NCBI RefSeq assembly: GCF_013459645.1
Contig: NZ_CP054861.1
Coordinates: 3,646,001-3,710,000 of the forward strand
Direction: 5' to 3'
DNA: 64,000 bases
DNA from: Martelella sp. NC20
GTDB taxonomy: Bacteria > Pseudomonadota > Alphaproteobacteria > Rhizobiales > Rhizobiaceae
Part shown: positions 23,951-31,994 of the stretch, piece after piece
Layout of the letters: each line of letters opens with the position of its first letter
Numbering within the stretch: position 1 is the first letter of the stretch
Notes under the pieces: generated by a model
What the model was told of the DNA's origin: nothing
What the model saw: the letters and a program-made list of their open reading frames with translations, nothing else
The model's database searches: none
Translations under genes and position numbers: made by a program

Positions 23951-24901
23951 ATGGAAATCACCACGGTCTCGCGCCGGGGGGCAACTTTTGTGCGCCTGCA
24001 TGAGGGCAATCCCCGCACTGCCTATCTCGATCCGACCGGTACGCCGACGCTCGGGCCGGGCTTCACGATGGCTTCGCCCTATTGTCGGACGGAGCTGGCG
24101 AAGATCGGGATCACGAAAATCGTGCCCGGCAAGACGACGATCGCCAATGATGATGCCGAACGGATACTGAATGTGGTCCTCGATACCGGCTATGGCCGCG
24201 AGGTTGTCGCCAATTCCCCGGCGAACCGGACGCAATACCAGATGGATGCGTCGGCGAGCGCGACTTATAACCTCGGAGGCCGGGTGGTGAGCAAATGGAC
24301 GTTCGGTAAGCTTTGGCGGGCCGGAAAGATCAAGCAGGCGGCCGACTATCTCGGTTCGCACTACAACACATCGAAGGGCAAGCGCCTGCCCGGCCTCGTG
24401 CGCCGGCGCAAGGAAGAGGCGCTGATGTTCGAAAAGGGTGTCTACACCGGCGTCGATACCGTCGCGGCCGCGCCGGAAGGTGTGGCGCGCGAAGCGACCG
24501 AAACCGCGCCCGAGACCGGCGATCCCGTTGTGCGCGACGTGCAGGAGATGCTGAAGAAGCGCGGCTTCGATCCCGGCGAGATCGATGGCTGGTTCGGGCA
24601 GAAGACGAAAGCGGCCGTGATGACCTATCAGATGGCGCACCCGCATCTGAAGAATGACGGCATCATCGGCCCGGCGACGATCGCACAGCTCAGGCGCGAC
24701 ATGGCAGCGCTGAAGGATGCTGCGGAGAAATCCGGAGCCTCGGCCGTGGCCTCCGGCGCTGTCGCCTGGGCGTCCGGCCTGCCTGTCGGGTGGATCGTCG
24801 GTGGCGTCGTCATCGTTGCCGCAGCGTGGTTCGCCTGGCGCTACCGCGATGTCATCGCGCGGCGCTTGAATACGCTGACAGGTCGGAGTGTCGAGGTATG
24901 A
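23951..24901 (+). CDS. Endolysin: GH24-type lysozyme with peptidoglycan-binding domain
   Basis: A 316-residue protein starting after AAAAAGG. Residues 1-160 are a T4-lysozyme-like domain with the E-D-T triad: RLHEGNPRTAYLDPTGTPTLGPGF (E18, D27, T33). Residues about 190-262 form a PG_binding_1 domain (VRDVQEMLKKRGFDPGEIDGWFGQKT). A C-terminal hydrophobic helix (about 283-305) precedes a short basic tail, so the enzyme may be membrane-tethered. It cleaves muramic acid-GlcNAc bonds for lysis. Overlaps the holin start by ATGA. Confidence 0.9.
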   Translation: MEITTVSRRGATFVRLHEGNPRTAYLDPTGTPTLGPGFTMASPYCRTELAKIGITKIVPGKTTIANDDAERILNVVLDTGYGREVVANSPANRTQYQMDASASATYNLGGRVVSKWTFGKLWRAGKIKQAADYLGSHYNTSKGKRLPGLVRRRKEEALMFEKGVYTGVDTVAAAPEGVAREATETAPETGDPVVRDVQEMLKKRGFDPGEIDGWFGQKTKAAVMTYQMAHPHLKNDGIIGPATIAQLRRDMAALKDAAEKSGASAVASGAVAWASGLPVGWIVGGVVIVAAAWFAWRYRDVIARRLNTLTGRSVEV

Positions 24902-25305
24902 TCGCAACCGCTATCGCATGGCTCTTGAAGCTCGGTGCGGGCGGCCTCGTCGATCGGGCGATCACGCTGATCGAAAAGCGCGGCGAACTTGCCAACGACC
25001 GGGAAAAGATAGCGGCCGATCTGTCGGCCGAGTATCTGCGGCAGGTCGTCAACGAAACGCGGATCATGGCGGACTACAACACCGCCAAGCTTTCGTTTCC
25101 GTGGTTCTGGATTTTCGCTGCCGCATTCCTCGGTCCGCTGGCGCTCTGGTGGTCTGCGGTCATCCTCGACAGCGTCTTCAATTTCCCCTGGGATGTCGCC
25201 AATCTTCCGACGCCTGAAATGCGGGATTGGGCGGGCAATATGATCCAGTGGATTTTCTATGTCGGTTCCGGCGCCGGCGCGCTCAGGGTTGTTATCCGGA
25301 GGTGA
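24898..25305 (+). CDS. Putative holin
   Basis: A 135-residue protein overlapping the endolysin stop. A hydrophobic N-terminus (MIATAIAWLLKLGAGGLVDRAI), a charged middle and two predicted membrane helices (FPWFWIFAAAFLGPLALWW about residues 68-86; MIQWIFYVGSGAGALRVVI about 114-132). Location and topology fit the phage holin that releases or activates the endolysin. The family is recognised by features and not by a unique motif. Confidence 0.75.
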   Translation: MIATAIAWLLKLGAGGLVDRAITLIEKRGELANDREKIAADLSAEYLRQVVNETRIMADYNTAKLSFPWFWIFAAAFLGPLALWWSAVILDSVFNFPWDVANLPTPEMRDWAGNMIQWIFYVGSGAGALRVVIRR

Positions 25306-25353
25306 TCGCGTGACCAACGACCGCTATCAATCGGATGACAGGAAGGGCGGTAG

Positions 25354-25722
25354 GTGGAGGAAAGTCGCATTACCGACCTTATCCTCAAGCGCATCGACGA
25401 GGTCGCAAAGGGCGTGGACCGCCTCGATCACAGGCTTGAGGATTCCGAGGTCCGGGCCAGCGAAAGCCGGCGCGGCATGCATCAGCGGCAGGAAACCCAC
25501 GAACGCGAGCTGCTGCGGATCAATCACCGGCTTGAGAATGTCGAAAAAGCCGTCAACGACGCGGCCCCGACGCTTGAGGATTACGCGCTCAAGAAAGCCC
25601 AGGTCGAGGGCGCCGGCCGGCTGGGCAGGATGTTGTGGGTCGCGGGCGGTTTTCTGCTGGCAATCGCCGTCTGGCTGGTCGGGCAGAAGGAAAACATATG
25701 GAGCTGGCTTTCAAGCCGATAG
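25354..25722 (+). CDS. DUF1515-type phage protein with coiled coil and C-terminal membrane helix
   Basis: A 122-residue protein from GTG (an in-frame TAG lies just upstream). A long heptad-rich region (VAKGVDRLDHRLEDSEVR ... INHRLENVEKAV, about residues 12-72) is followed by a single membrane helix (MLWVAGGFLLAIAVWLVG, about 93-110). DUF1515 proteins occur in Rhizobiales prophages next to lysis genes; a spanin-like or lysis accessory role is possible but unproven. Confidence 0.75.
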   Translation: MEESRITDLILKRIDEVAKGVDRLDHRLEDSEVRASESRRGMHQRQETHERELLRINHRLENVEKAVNDAAPTLEDYALKKAQVEGAGRLGRMLWVAGGFLLAIAVWLVGQKENIWSWLSSR

Positions 25723-25751
25723 CCGCCTCGGGAGACCGGGGCGGTTTTTTT
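25723..25751 (+). terminator. Rho-independent terminator ending the prophage late operon
   Basis: CCGCCTCGG-GAGA-CCGGGGCGG followed by seven T. It starts at the stop codon of the DUF1515 gene and faces the convergent minus-strand accessory operon. Confidence 0.88.
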
Positions 25752-25756
25752 GTGCT

Positions 25757-25963
25757 TCAGGCGTAGGGATTGAGACCGGCCAGAAGGGCGGCGATGGCGT
25801 AGTCCGTCTGTCGCTTCGCGGTTCCGCCGCGCTCGAAATTGTCGATCTGCTGCCGGGTCAGACCGAGCTTGTTGGCAAGTGCTGTTTTCCAGCCGTGGCC
25901 GGTCGGGATAATGCCGCGCTCTTGAAGTTCGAGCGCGGCGCGTGAGAATTGTTCGGGGGTCAT
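25757..25963 (-). CDS. Small HTH (XRE/Cro-like) regulator
   Basis: A 68-residue protein with one helix-turn-helix: HGWKTALANKLGLTRQQIDNFERGG (about residues 23-47) matches the Cro/C1 pattern of a Gln-containing recognition helix. It is the last gene of a three-gene minus-strand operon (10 nt behind the previous stop). Inverted repeats at the operon promoter are plausible targets, implying autoregulation or an antitoxin-like role. Confidence 0.75.
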   Translation of the reverse strand: MTPEQFSRAALELQERGIIPTGHGWKTALANKLGLTRQQIDNFERGGTAKRQTDYAIAALLAGLNPYA

Positions 25964-25973
25964 TTCAATTACT

Positions 25974-26318
25974 TCAGTGCGAGCGTGTTACAAAGTCGCT
26001 GCTGCCCAAGCTGAAGTCGCCGGCTGCGTTTTCTTCCTGGATCTCATCCCAGTTTTCGTCCCAGTCTGACGAAATCCGCTTAACGACTTCATCGACGTTA
26101 CCTGCGCAATCCCGTGCGCTATCGTAAAGATGCGTCATCCAATCGGAATCGAAGCTATCAGAAAAACGAACAGCCCAACCGGTCGAGCCGTCACCATATA
26201 CGCGTCGTTGAGCCATCAAGTGGTTTGCCGCGTCGATATCAAGTCCGTCGATATTTTCCTGCGCTTCAATGAACGCGGCTTCGACTGCTTCCTTGAGTGT
26301 TGAGTGATAGTTGGTCAT
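25974..26318 (-). CDS. Hypothetical acidic protein of prophage accessory operon
   Basis: A 114-residue acidic protein with GGAGCAAG before its ATG. Sequence features: N-terminal helix (LKEAVEAAFIEAQENIDGLDI), then YGDGSTGWAVRFSDSFDSDWMTHLYDSA and a second acidic helix. It lacks signal peptide, membrane helix or known catalytic motif. Base composition is clearly less GC-rich than the phage structural genes, suggesting separate acquisition. A toxin/antitoxin or anti-phage function is possible given the HTH partner, but nothing in the sequence proves it. Confidence 0.7.
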   Translation of the reverse strand: MTNYHSTLKEAVEAAFIEAQENIDGLDIDAANHLMAQRRVYGDGSTGWAVRFSDSFDSDWMTHLYDSARDCAGNVDEVVKRISSDWDENWDEIQEENAAGDFSLGSSDFVTRSH

Positions 26319-26329
26319 TGGACTTGCTC

Positions 26330-26623
26330 CTACTTAACCTTCAAAAATTCTTTTGTTTTAGCGTCAGCATCGCTATCGTTGATGGCGTCCAAGCCTAGCA
26401 GCGACATCACGCCATAGTATATCGCGCCCTGCTGACGCAGAACGTAGTCTTTGTAATCGGGCAAATGACGGAACGATTGGCTCTTTTCGTAAGGCAAAAT
26501 GGAAAGTTTATAGGCTTCTTTGACCGCAACGTCGGCCTTCAAAAACTCGGTGCGGAGCGCTTCAAGGTCTCCGTCGTCAAAGGCCGCGCGGGCATCTAGA
26601 GGCATGTGGCACTGATGGATCAT
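26330..26623 (-). CDS. Hypothetical protein, first gene of prophage accessory operon
   Basis: A 97-residue protein starting at ATG with GGAGATAAG upstream. It is helical: LDARAAFDDGDLEALRTEFLKADVAVKEAYKLSILPYEKSQ, then Tyr-rich DYKDYVLRQQGAIYYGVMSLLGLDAI. The sequence has no recognised domain. It shares low GC with the next gene and lies behind the only convincing minus-strand promoter at this end of the prophage. Confidence 0.7.
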   Translation of the reverse strand: MIHQCHMPLDARAAFDDGDLEALRTEFLKADVAVKEAYKLSILPYEKSQSFRHLPDYKDYVLRQQGAIYYGVMSLLGLDAINDSDADAKTKEFLKVK

Positions 26624-26661
26624 TGTCTTATCTCCGAGTTGTCTGCGTTTCGATGAGTTAA

Positions 26662-26690
26662 ATATGACAAACTATTTTACGTTTGTAAAT
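26662..26690 (-). promoter_or_regulatory. Promoter of prophage accessory operon
   Basis: On the minus strand TTTACA (26690-26685) is followed after 17 nt by CATATT (26667-26662), about 38 nt before the first start codon. The surrounding ~90 bp are strongly AT-rich in an otherwise GC-rich region. Confidence 0.6.
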
Positions 26691-26722
26691 AGGAAATCAG
26701 CGAAATCGTAAAATAAGTTTAC
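26673..26722. promoter_or_regulatory. Two operator-like inverted repeats
   Basis: Repeat 1 (26673-26693) is CTATTTTAC-N4-GTAAATAG and covers the -35 box and spacer. Repeat 2 (26708-26722) is GTAAA-ATAAG-TTTAC. Both are built from TTTAC/GTAAA halves and lie 14 bp apart, fitting binding by a small HTH dimer such as the operon's last product. Confidence 0.55.
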
Positions 26723-26739
26723 TAATTATGGGGCCGTCG

Positions 26740-27245
26740 ATTTGGTGAAAGCCGCATGTACGCTAATGTCTCGCGGGGCGGCGGTTTTGTCGCTGATTTT
26801 GCTTTTCCACAGCCTGCGAAAACTGTGGATGCGTGGGGCACTCGCACCGTAAGCTGCTGTTCTCGCGAAGGTCAATGTATCCATATCGTGGGTCACCTTG
26901 ACGTTGAAAATGCTTGTAAAATTGATACATGCAAGGTCTTCTCGACCGCACCAAAAACACGCGATGCGTGTTCTACTCAGCCCATGAAAAAGCTGATGTC
27001 TGTCGCTCTGGCAGTTTGATCCGTGTAAGAGCGCTTCCTGCGCGACGAAATTCCCTATTAGAGTATTCTGCAGCGATCTGTTGGCTGGCGCGGCGATCCG
27101 CCCGGCAGTTCTTTGAGCGCGTATCGCCACGTGTCCCCGATTAGAGCAAGCTTGCCGCACGCGACGAGCGTCACTGCCGGCATCACCTTCGCCAAGGCGC
27201 CGCCAACCATCGCCGGGACGCGGCCCACGGGCCGCTGTCATGCCG
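26740..27245. other. Gene-free stretch at prophage right boundary
   Basis: About 500 bp with no supported coding sequence: short frames exist on both strands but show no start signal or recognisable domain. Contains CCACAG/CTGTGG (26807-26828). The prophage attachment site is probably within this stretch, since phage-type genes end at 26623 and chromosomal sugar genes begin at 27246, but the other att copy is outside the window. Confidence 0.4.
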
Positions 27246-29195
27246 TCAAGCCTTGCCGGTGACCGACAGGTGAAAGCGGGCCTGCATGTCGCCTTCCCAC
27301 CACATCGGGAAATTGGTGCCCCATTTGTTGTTGTAGAGATTGAAGCGTATGCCGCTATCATAGGCAGCTGGTTCTTTCGCATAGGGCATGAACGGCTGGC
27401 CATGGGGGGCGACGAGGGGGGTGTCGAGCGGCACGATTTCGAGGCCGGGGCCGCTCGCCGGGCGGCATTGCGCGGCGAAGATTGCCTGAAGCTGGCCGCC
27501 GCCATTGACCGCCGTGCGCCCGGCCTCATGCCATAATCCGGTCTTCAGAAAGGTCCATCGGCTGAACTGGCTGCCGGCGAACGAGAGAAAGCCGGCTTCC
27601 GGCATGCGATTGGCGCGCTTTTCGCGCAGAACAAGCGCCAGGCGGAGCTTTCCGCTCTCGCTCGACAGATGCAGTTCGATACTTTTCGGCGCGCCGAGAT
27701 CGCGATGGGCTTCCGGCGGCATGTCCTGATGGATGACGACGGTCTCGCCGGCATGCTCGATGCCGAGAAACCGGGGAGCGAAGACCGCCGAGCGCGCCGT
27801 TTTCGCGCGTAAAAGGCCGGGCTTGTCGTGGTCGAGGATTGCCCATTCCTCGCGATGGGTCAGGTAGCTGTCCATATGCGCGGCGACATCGCCGGCATCG
27901 TAGCTTTCGTGCCGATAGCCGATCAGGGCGTCGCCCGCAAAAGCCCGACCGTCCGGCGCGGTCAGCCGGATGATGTCGCCGGTCCGGGGATCGAGGCCGC
28001 ACGACCATTCGCCCAGCGAAAACCCGTCCGCCTGCACAAGCGCCGGCGCCGATTGCCGGCGCGGCGGTTCCGTCTGGGCAAGGGCGTTGTCCGCGCGGAT
28101 GCGGTCTTCGCCTGTGAGATTTGCCGCCGCCATATCGATATAACCGCGCTGTTCCGCCCAGGAGGCTTCGCTGTAGGCGAAACGGTAGTCGTTCCGGCGC
28201 GCCTCCTCGAAGGCTGGGCGGTCCCAGGCCTTTTCGTCGCGCAGATAGGTCTTGATGTCCACGCCGCAGGTGTGTTCGGCAAGCATGGCAAGGTCGCGCC
28301 CGAAGCCTTTGCGGGCATCGTTCAGCCCGTCGGCTTCAAACGCGTCGTACAGTCGCTGAAGGCTGCGAAAACGGGCGATCTTCACCGGGTCGGCGGCGGC
28401 GCCGTGGATCCAGCTGTCGCCCGGTTCGATTTCAACCACGGGCAGGGTTTCCTTCCGTGCCCACAGGATTTCGCCATAGGTCTCCAGCGTGGCGGCGCGG
28501 ATATCGGCATCCGGATGGGCGTGGCGGAGCGCGCGGTAGATCTCGGCCGTCTGCGAGACCGTCTGCGGGCCGATATTGTCCTGAGTATGGGCGAAGCCGA
28601 GCCCATCCGAAAGACCTTCCGGGAACTGGACGCCGCCATAGGTCGCCTCGTACATCACCACGATTTCCGATCCATCCGGCGCGCGCCAGCGGCAAAGCGG
28701 CGGAAAGGCGGGAACGGGCGAGGCGGTGTTGACGCCGATATGGAGAAAGCGAAGGCCCGCCGCCGCCATCAGCGGCACGATCCCGAGCGTGTGGCCCGGA
28801 ACATCCGTCATCTTGGCCGCCCGGGTCTCAAGGCCGAAACGGGCATCGAGCATTTGCGAATAGGATAGGCCCGCGCGAAACAGCGCGGGGGACATCAGCT
28901 CGGAATGGGTCGTGAAGGGCAGGCCGTGCCAGCGAATGAGGCCGTTTGTGATCGCGCGCTCCAGCCGTTCGGCTTCGGCGGCCGGGCGGGTTTCGAGATG
29001 GTCCCAGATCAGCCACGCGCCGGTGGTCCAGACAAACGCCGGCCGATTCGGGTTTTCACGGTGAAAGTGCTCGGCCGTGGTCAGCGCCTGGGGAATGAAC
29101 ACCTCATGATACTGGCGGCGGACCTTTTCCGCATGGTCCGTGAAACCGATATCGAGGTGAGTCTTGAAGACAAGGTGAATGGTCGGCTGGCGCAT
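27246..29195 (-). CDS. DUF5054 family GH38-like glycoside hydrolase
   Basis: A 649-residue protein. The N-terminal FKTHLDIGFTD (H13, D15) matches the GH38 zinc-binding H-x-D, and KMTDVPGHTLGIVPLM (D131) occupies the place of the alpha-mannosidase nucleophile segment. Total length is shorter than classical GH38 enzymes. It lies on the opposite strand to a sugar ABC transporter, directly after its likely regulator, with a real alpha-mannosidase 7 kb away. No signal peptide, so it acts on imported oligosaccharide. Linkage is unknown. Confidence 0.82.
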   Translation of the reverse strand: MRQPTIHLVFKTHLDIGFTDHAEKVRRQYHEVFIPQALTTAEHFHRENPNRPAFVWTTGAWLIWDHLETRPAAEAERLERAITNGLIRWHGLPFTTHSELMSPALFRAGLSYSQMLDARFGLETRAAKMTDVPGHTLGIVPLMAAAGLRFLHIGVNTASPVPAFPPLCRWRAPDGSEIVVMYEATYGGVQFPEGLSDGLGFAHTQDNIGPQTVSQTAEIYRALRHAHPDADIRAATLETYGEILWARKETLPVVEIEPGDSWIHGAAADPVKIARFRSLQRLYDAFEADGLNDARKGFGRDLAMLAEHTCGVDIKTYLRDEKAWDRPAFEEARRNDYRFAYSEASWAEQRGYIDMAAANLTGEDRIRADNALAQTEPPRRQSAPALVQADGFSLGEWSCGLDPRTGDIIRLTAPDGRAFAGDALIGYRHESYDAGDVAAHMDSYLTHREEWAILDHDKPGLLRAKTARSAVFAPRFLGIEHAGETVVIHQDMPPEAHRDLGAPKSIELHLSSESGKLRLALVLREKRANRMPEAGFLSFAGSQFSRWTFLKTGLWHEAGRTAVNGGGQLQAIFAAQCRPASGPGLEIVPLDTPLVAPHGQPFMPYAKEPAAYDSGIRFNLYNNKWGTNFPMWWEGDMQARFHLSVTGKA

Positions 29196-29223
29196 TGGGG
29201 CAGGCTTTTCTGAATTGGGCGGG

Positions 29224-30279
29224 CTAGCCGACGGTGCCGCGCACCACGAGGCGCGTACGGATGGTTTCGGACATGGCGGGCGCCGCGGGGTCGTCCAGGC
29301 GCCGCAGGATCAGGCGGATGAGCGTTGCCACGCGCTCGGCAAGATCGACCTTGACGGTCGTCAGATTGTAGCTGCGCCAGGCCGATTGGTCGATGTCGTC
29401 GAACCCGACCACCTTGACGTCTTCGGGCACGCGAAGGCCCAGTTCGTGTCGGAGCGCATCGATCGCGCCGAACGCGCTGACGTCGTTGGCGGCGAAGATG
29501 GCATCCACATCGCTGCCATGGCGGAACAGGTCTATCGTTGCCGCAAAGGCGGTCTCATAGGTGAAGTCGCCGGGAATGATCACCGGTTCGCCCAGCCCTC
29601 TGGCCTTGAGGATATCGACAAGCGTCCGGCTTCGCTCGGTATTGGCCAGCGTGTGGGGGTCGCCGGCGAGATAGGCGAAACGCTTTCCGCCATAGCCCTG
29701 CACGAGCGCGACCGCTTTTTCCAGACCGTCGCGCTGCAGCACGTCGACCCGGTCGAAATGGGCCTTGCTTTCGCGAAACAGCGGCGGCAGCCCGCCATCT
29801 TCCCGCGGGTAGCTGAGATAGATCGGAACCGCCCGGTCGAGATAGCGCGCCAGCGTATCGGGCCGCACATTTTCGGCGAACGCGACGATCGAATCGAGGT
29901 TGAAGCCCCTCATATAGGTCAGGAGCCGCACGTCCATCGCCCGGTCGGCGCGGGTCTTGAACAGCAGCGTGGCGAACCCCTTGTCCTGCAACGCCGTGGT
30001 GAGCGCATCGATCTCCTGGCTTTCCCACGGGCTGCACACCGCCGGAACGATGACGCCGACGAGATGCGAGCGACGGGTCACCAGCGCGCGCGCCGCCATG
30101 TCGGGGGTGTAGTTCAGTTCCTGCGCGATCTTGAGGATACGCTGGCGCTTTTCCGGTTTCAGCGAGGCGTTGGGGTTGAAGGCGCGGGAGACGGCGGTGC
30201 GCGATACATTCGCTGCCGCGGCGACCATGTCGGCCGTTGCTCTTGCGCCGTTTCTGACCGGTTGATCCGACAATGCCAA
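29224..30279 (-). CDS. LacI-family transcriptional regulator
   Basis: A 351-residue protein. The HTH (ATADMVAAAANVSRTAVSRAFN, about residues 14-35) and hinge (YTPDMAARALVTRRSHLVGVI) precede a periplasmic-binding-protein-like sensor with the typical AIFAANDVSAFGAIDALR and VVGFDDIDQSAWRSY. Start is a TTG; a second TTG at 30273 has better spacing to GAGG. It ends 28 nt before the hydrolase gene and probably represses both divergent units until a mannoside is present. Confidence 0.9.
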   Translation of the reverse strand: MALSDQPVRNGARATADMVAAAANVSRTAVSRAFNPNASLKPEKRQRILKIAQELNYTPDMAARALVTRRSHLVGVIVPAVCSPWESQEIDALTTALQDKGFATLLFKTRADRAMDVRLLTYMRGFNLDSIVAFAENVRPDTLARYLDRAVPIYLSYPREDGGLPPLFRESKAHFDRVDVLQRDGLEKAVALVQGYGGKRFAYLAGDPHTLANTERSRTLVDILKARGLGEPVIIPGDFTYETAFAATIDLFRHGSDVDAIFAANDVSAFGAIDALRHELGLRVPEDVKVVGFDDIDQSAWRSYNLTTVKVDLAERVATLIRLILRRLDDPAAPAMSETIRTRLVVRGTVG

Positions 30280-30293
30280 TGCCTCGCGAATAT

Positions 30294-30305
30294 GAAATCG
30301 TTTGC
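30294..30305. promoter_or_regulatory. Candidate LacI-type operator
   Basis: GAAATCGTTTGC is an imperfect match to the central-CG palindrome GCAAACGTTTGC of the LacI family. It lies 15 bp upstream of the regulator's start in the 290-bp divergent region. A second weak palindrome, TCGATTTTCGA, is at 30436. Confidence 0.4.
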
Positions 30306-30569
30306 AAAAATACCTGGATTTTATCCACCGAACCCCTGTGTGAAGTCAAGCGCGTCTTTGCTCCACCTGTCACAATATTCTTATAAAATCAGTGATAGTA
30401 TGGCTTCTCGCGGAAAATCCTAAAATCTGAGGAGTCGATTTTCGATGGATCGTGTTGACGGAAAAATGAAAACGTGTGCATTCTTGGAATTGCGGTGCGT
30501 GGAGGCGTCCGCGCATGACATGGCTCGCGCCGGGCTGCCGGCGTCGTTCAATCAGGGAGGAGATTTGTG

Positions 30570-31931
30570 ATGGCCGGACGTTTGAAAACCTTGTTGATCG
30601 CGCTTGCCGGCGCCAGTGCGATGGCCGCACCGGCGTTTGCGACCGATCTCAGCATTACATGCCGCTGCGTAGAGGGCGGCGCCAACAGCCAGATGGCCGA
30701 GTGGATCAAGAACAGCGTCATTCCGGGCTTCGAGAAGATGAAGTCCGAGAACGGCGAGGACGTGAGCGTCACGCTCAAGGAGTTTGCGGGGCAGGACGAG
30801 CAACTCACCCAGCAGCAGGCGCTCGATTTTTCCACGGGTGCCGGCGCCGACGTCAACGGCTTCGACGGCTTTCTCATTCCGAGCTTCGTCGAAGCGGGCC
30901 TTCTGAAGCCGCTTGACGAACTGGCCGGGCCGGCCGTCGACGAATGGGAGGGCTGGGACCACATCTCCGAAGGTTCAAAGCAACTGATGTCGTTCGACGG
31001 CAAGGTTTACGGGATCGCGCTTGGCACGGATGTCCGGATGATCTTCATCCGCAAGGATCTGTTCGAACAGGCCGGCATCGACCCCGACAGCTGGCAGCCG
31101 ACCTCGTGGGACGATCTGCTCGCCGCCGCGCGCAAGATCAAGCAAGCCGTGCCGGATTCCCATCCGCTGCAGATCAATGCCGGCGTTTCCATGGGCGAAG
31201 CGACCACGATGCAGGGCTATTACATGCTCGTTCTGGGCGCCGATCAGGGCCTCAGGGACGAGAACGGCAAATGGATCGTTTCGAGCCCCGGTATCGTCGA
31301 TACGCTGAATTTCTACAAGACGGTCTATCTTGACGAGGAACTTGGCGACCGGCGCGCCCAGCTTCTGGGCGATGGCCGTAACCGCACCTTCGCCAATTTC
31401 CGCGACGGCAAGACCGCCATGCTGGTCGAGGGCGACTGGTTCTATCGGTCGGTCACCGCGCCCGGCTCGGAATTCGAGCTCAAGGACCGCGACAATCTCA
31501 TGACCTGGAAGAAGATGCCGGCCCGTGAACCGGGCGCGGGCTTCGGCGGCCAGGATTTCGTGACGATTTCCGGCGGCACCGGCTTCGTGCTCAATCCGAA
31601 CACCGATGCGCCGGAGGAGGCGTGGGACCTGCTGGCCTACATGAACAGCAAGGACCAGCTCGAGGCCTTCCAGACCTATCAGGCCCGTATCCGCCTGCGC
31701 GACGATGTCGGCATTCCGGATTCGCCGTTCCTGTCGGAGAGCTCGGAGGCGCTTCTGCCCCTGACGACGGCCCGTCCGAACGACGCCGACTACAACAAGG
31801 TTTCGGCCGAGGTCCAGCGGATGACCGAAGCCGTCGTTTCCGGCGAGATGTCGCCTGAGGAAGCCATGGCGCAATACAAGACCGCGGTGACCGAGATTGT
31901 CGGCGCCGACAATACCGTAAGCCTTCAGTAG
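30570..31931 (+). CDS. Sugar ABC transporter substrate-binding protein
   Basis: A 453-residue protein with GGGAGGAG 8 nt before the ATG (a GTG directly upstream at 30567 is less likely). Signal peptide MAGRLKTLLIALAGASAMAAPAFA. The mature sequence follows the CUT1 (family 1 extracellular) pattern: LTQQQALDFSTGAGADVNGFDGFLI, YGIALGTDVRMIFIRKDLFEQAGID, and PDSWQPTSWDDLLAAARKI. It binds an oligosaccharide in the periplasm for the two permeases downstream. CRC near the mature N-terminus is unusual. Confidence 0.92.
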   Translation: MAGRLKTLLIALAGASAMAAPAFATDLSITCRCVEGGANSQMAEWIKNSVIPGFEKMKSENGEDVSVTLKEFAGQDEQLTQQQALDFSTGAGADVNGFDGFLIPSFVEAGLLKPLDELAGPAVDEWEGWDHISEGSKQLMSFDGKVYGIALGTDVRMIFIRKDLFEQAGIDPDSWQPTSWDDLLAAARKIKQAVPDSHPLQINAGVSMGEATTMQGYYMLVLGADQGLRDENGKWIVSSPGIVDTLNFYKTVYLDEELGDRRAQLLGDGRNRTFANFRDGKTAMLVEGDWFYRSVTAPGSEFELKDRDNLMTWKKMPAREPGAGFGGQDFVTISGGTGFVLNPNTDAPEEAWDLLAYMNSKDQLEAFQTYQARIRLRDDVGIPDSPFLSESSEALLPLTTARPNDADYNKVSAEVQRMTEAVVSGEMSPEEAMAQYKTAVTEIVGADNTVSLQ

Positions 31932-31940
31932 ACTTTCGGC

Positions 31941-31970
31941 GATGCCGCATGGCTTGGACCATGCGGCATC
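31941..31970 (+). terminator. Perfect 12-bp hairpin between binding protein and permease
   Basis: GATGCCGCATGG-CTTGGA-CCATGCGGCATC without a T-run. Hairpins here typically stabilise or attenuate the transcript so that the binding protein is made in excess over membrane subunits. Confidence 0.6.
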
Positions 31971-31994
31971 CGCATTCCCGCGCGGAGCCAAACA

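Noticed and set aside
26803..26828. DnaA-box-like TTTTCCACA and CTGTGG pair
   Set aside because: A single match to the loose DnaA consensus with no cluster, no AT-rich unwinding region and no origin genes nearby.
26726..27529. Minus-strand 267-codon frame across the prophage boundary
   Set aside because: Part of it overlaps the DUF5054 gene in another frame and the rest shows no domain or ribosome site.
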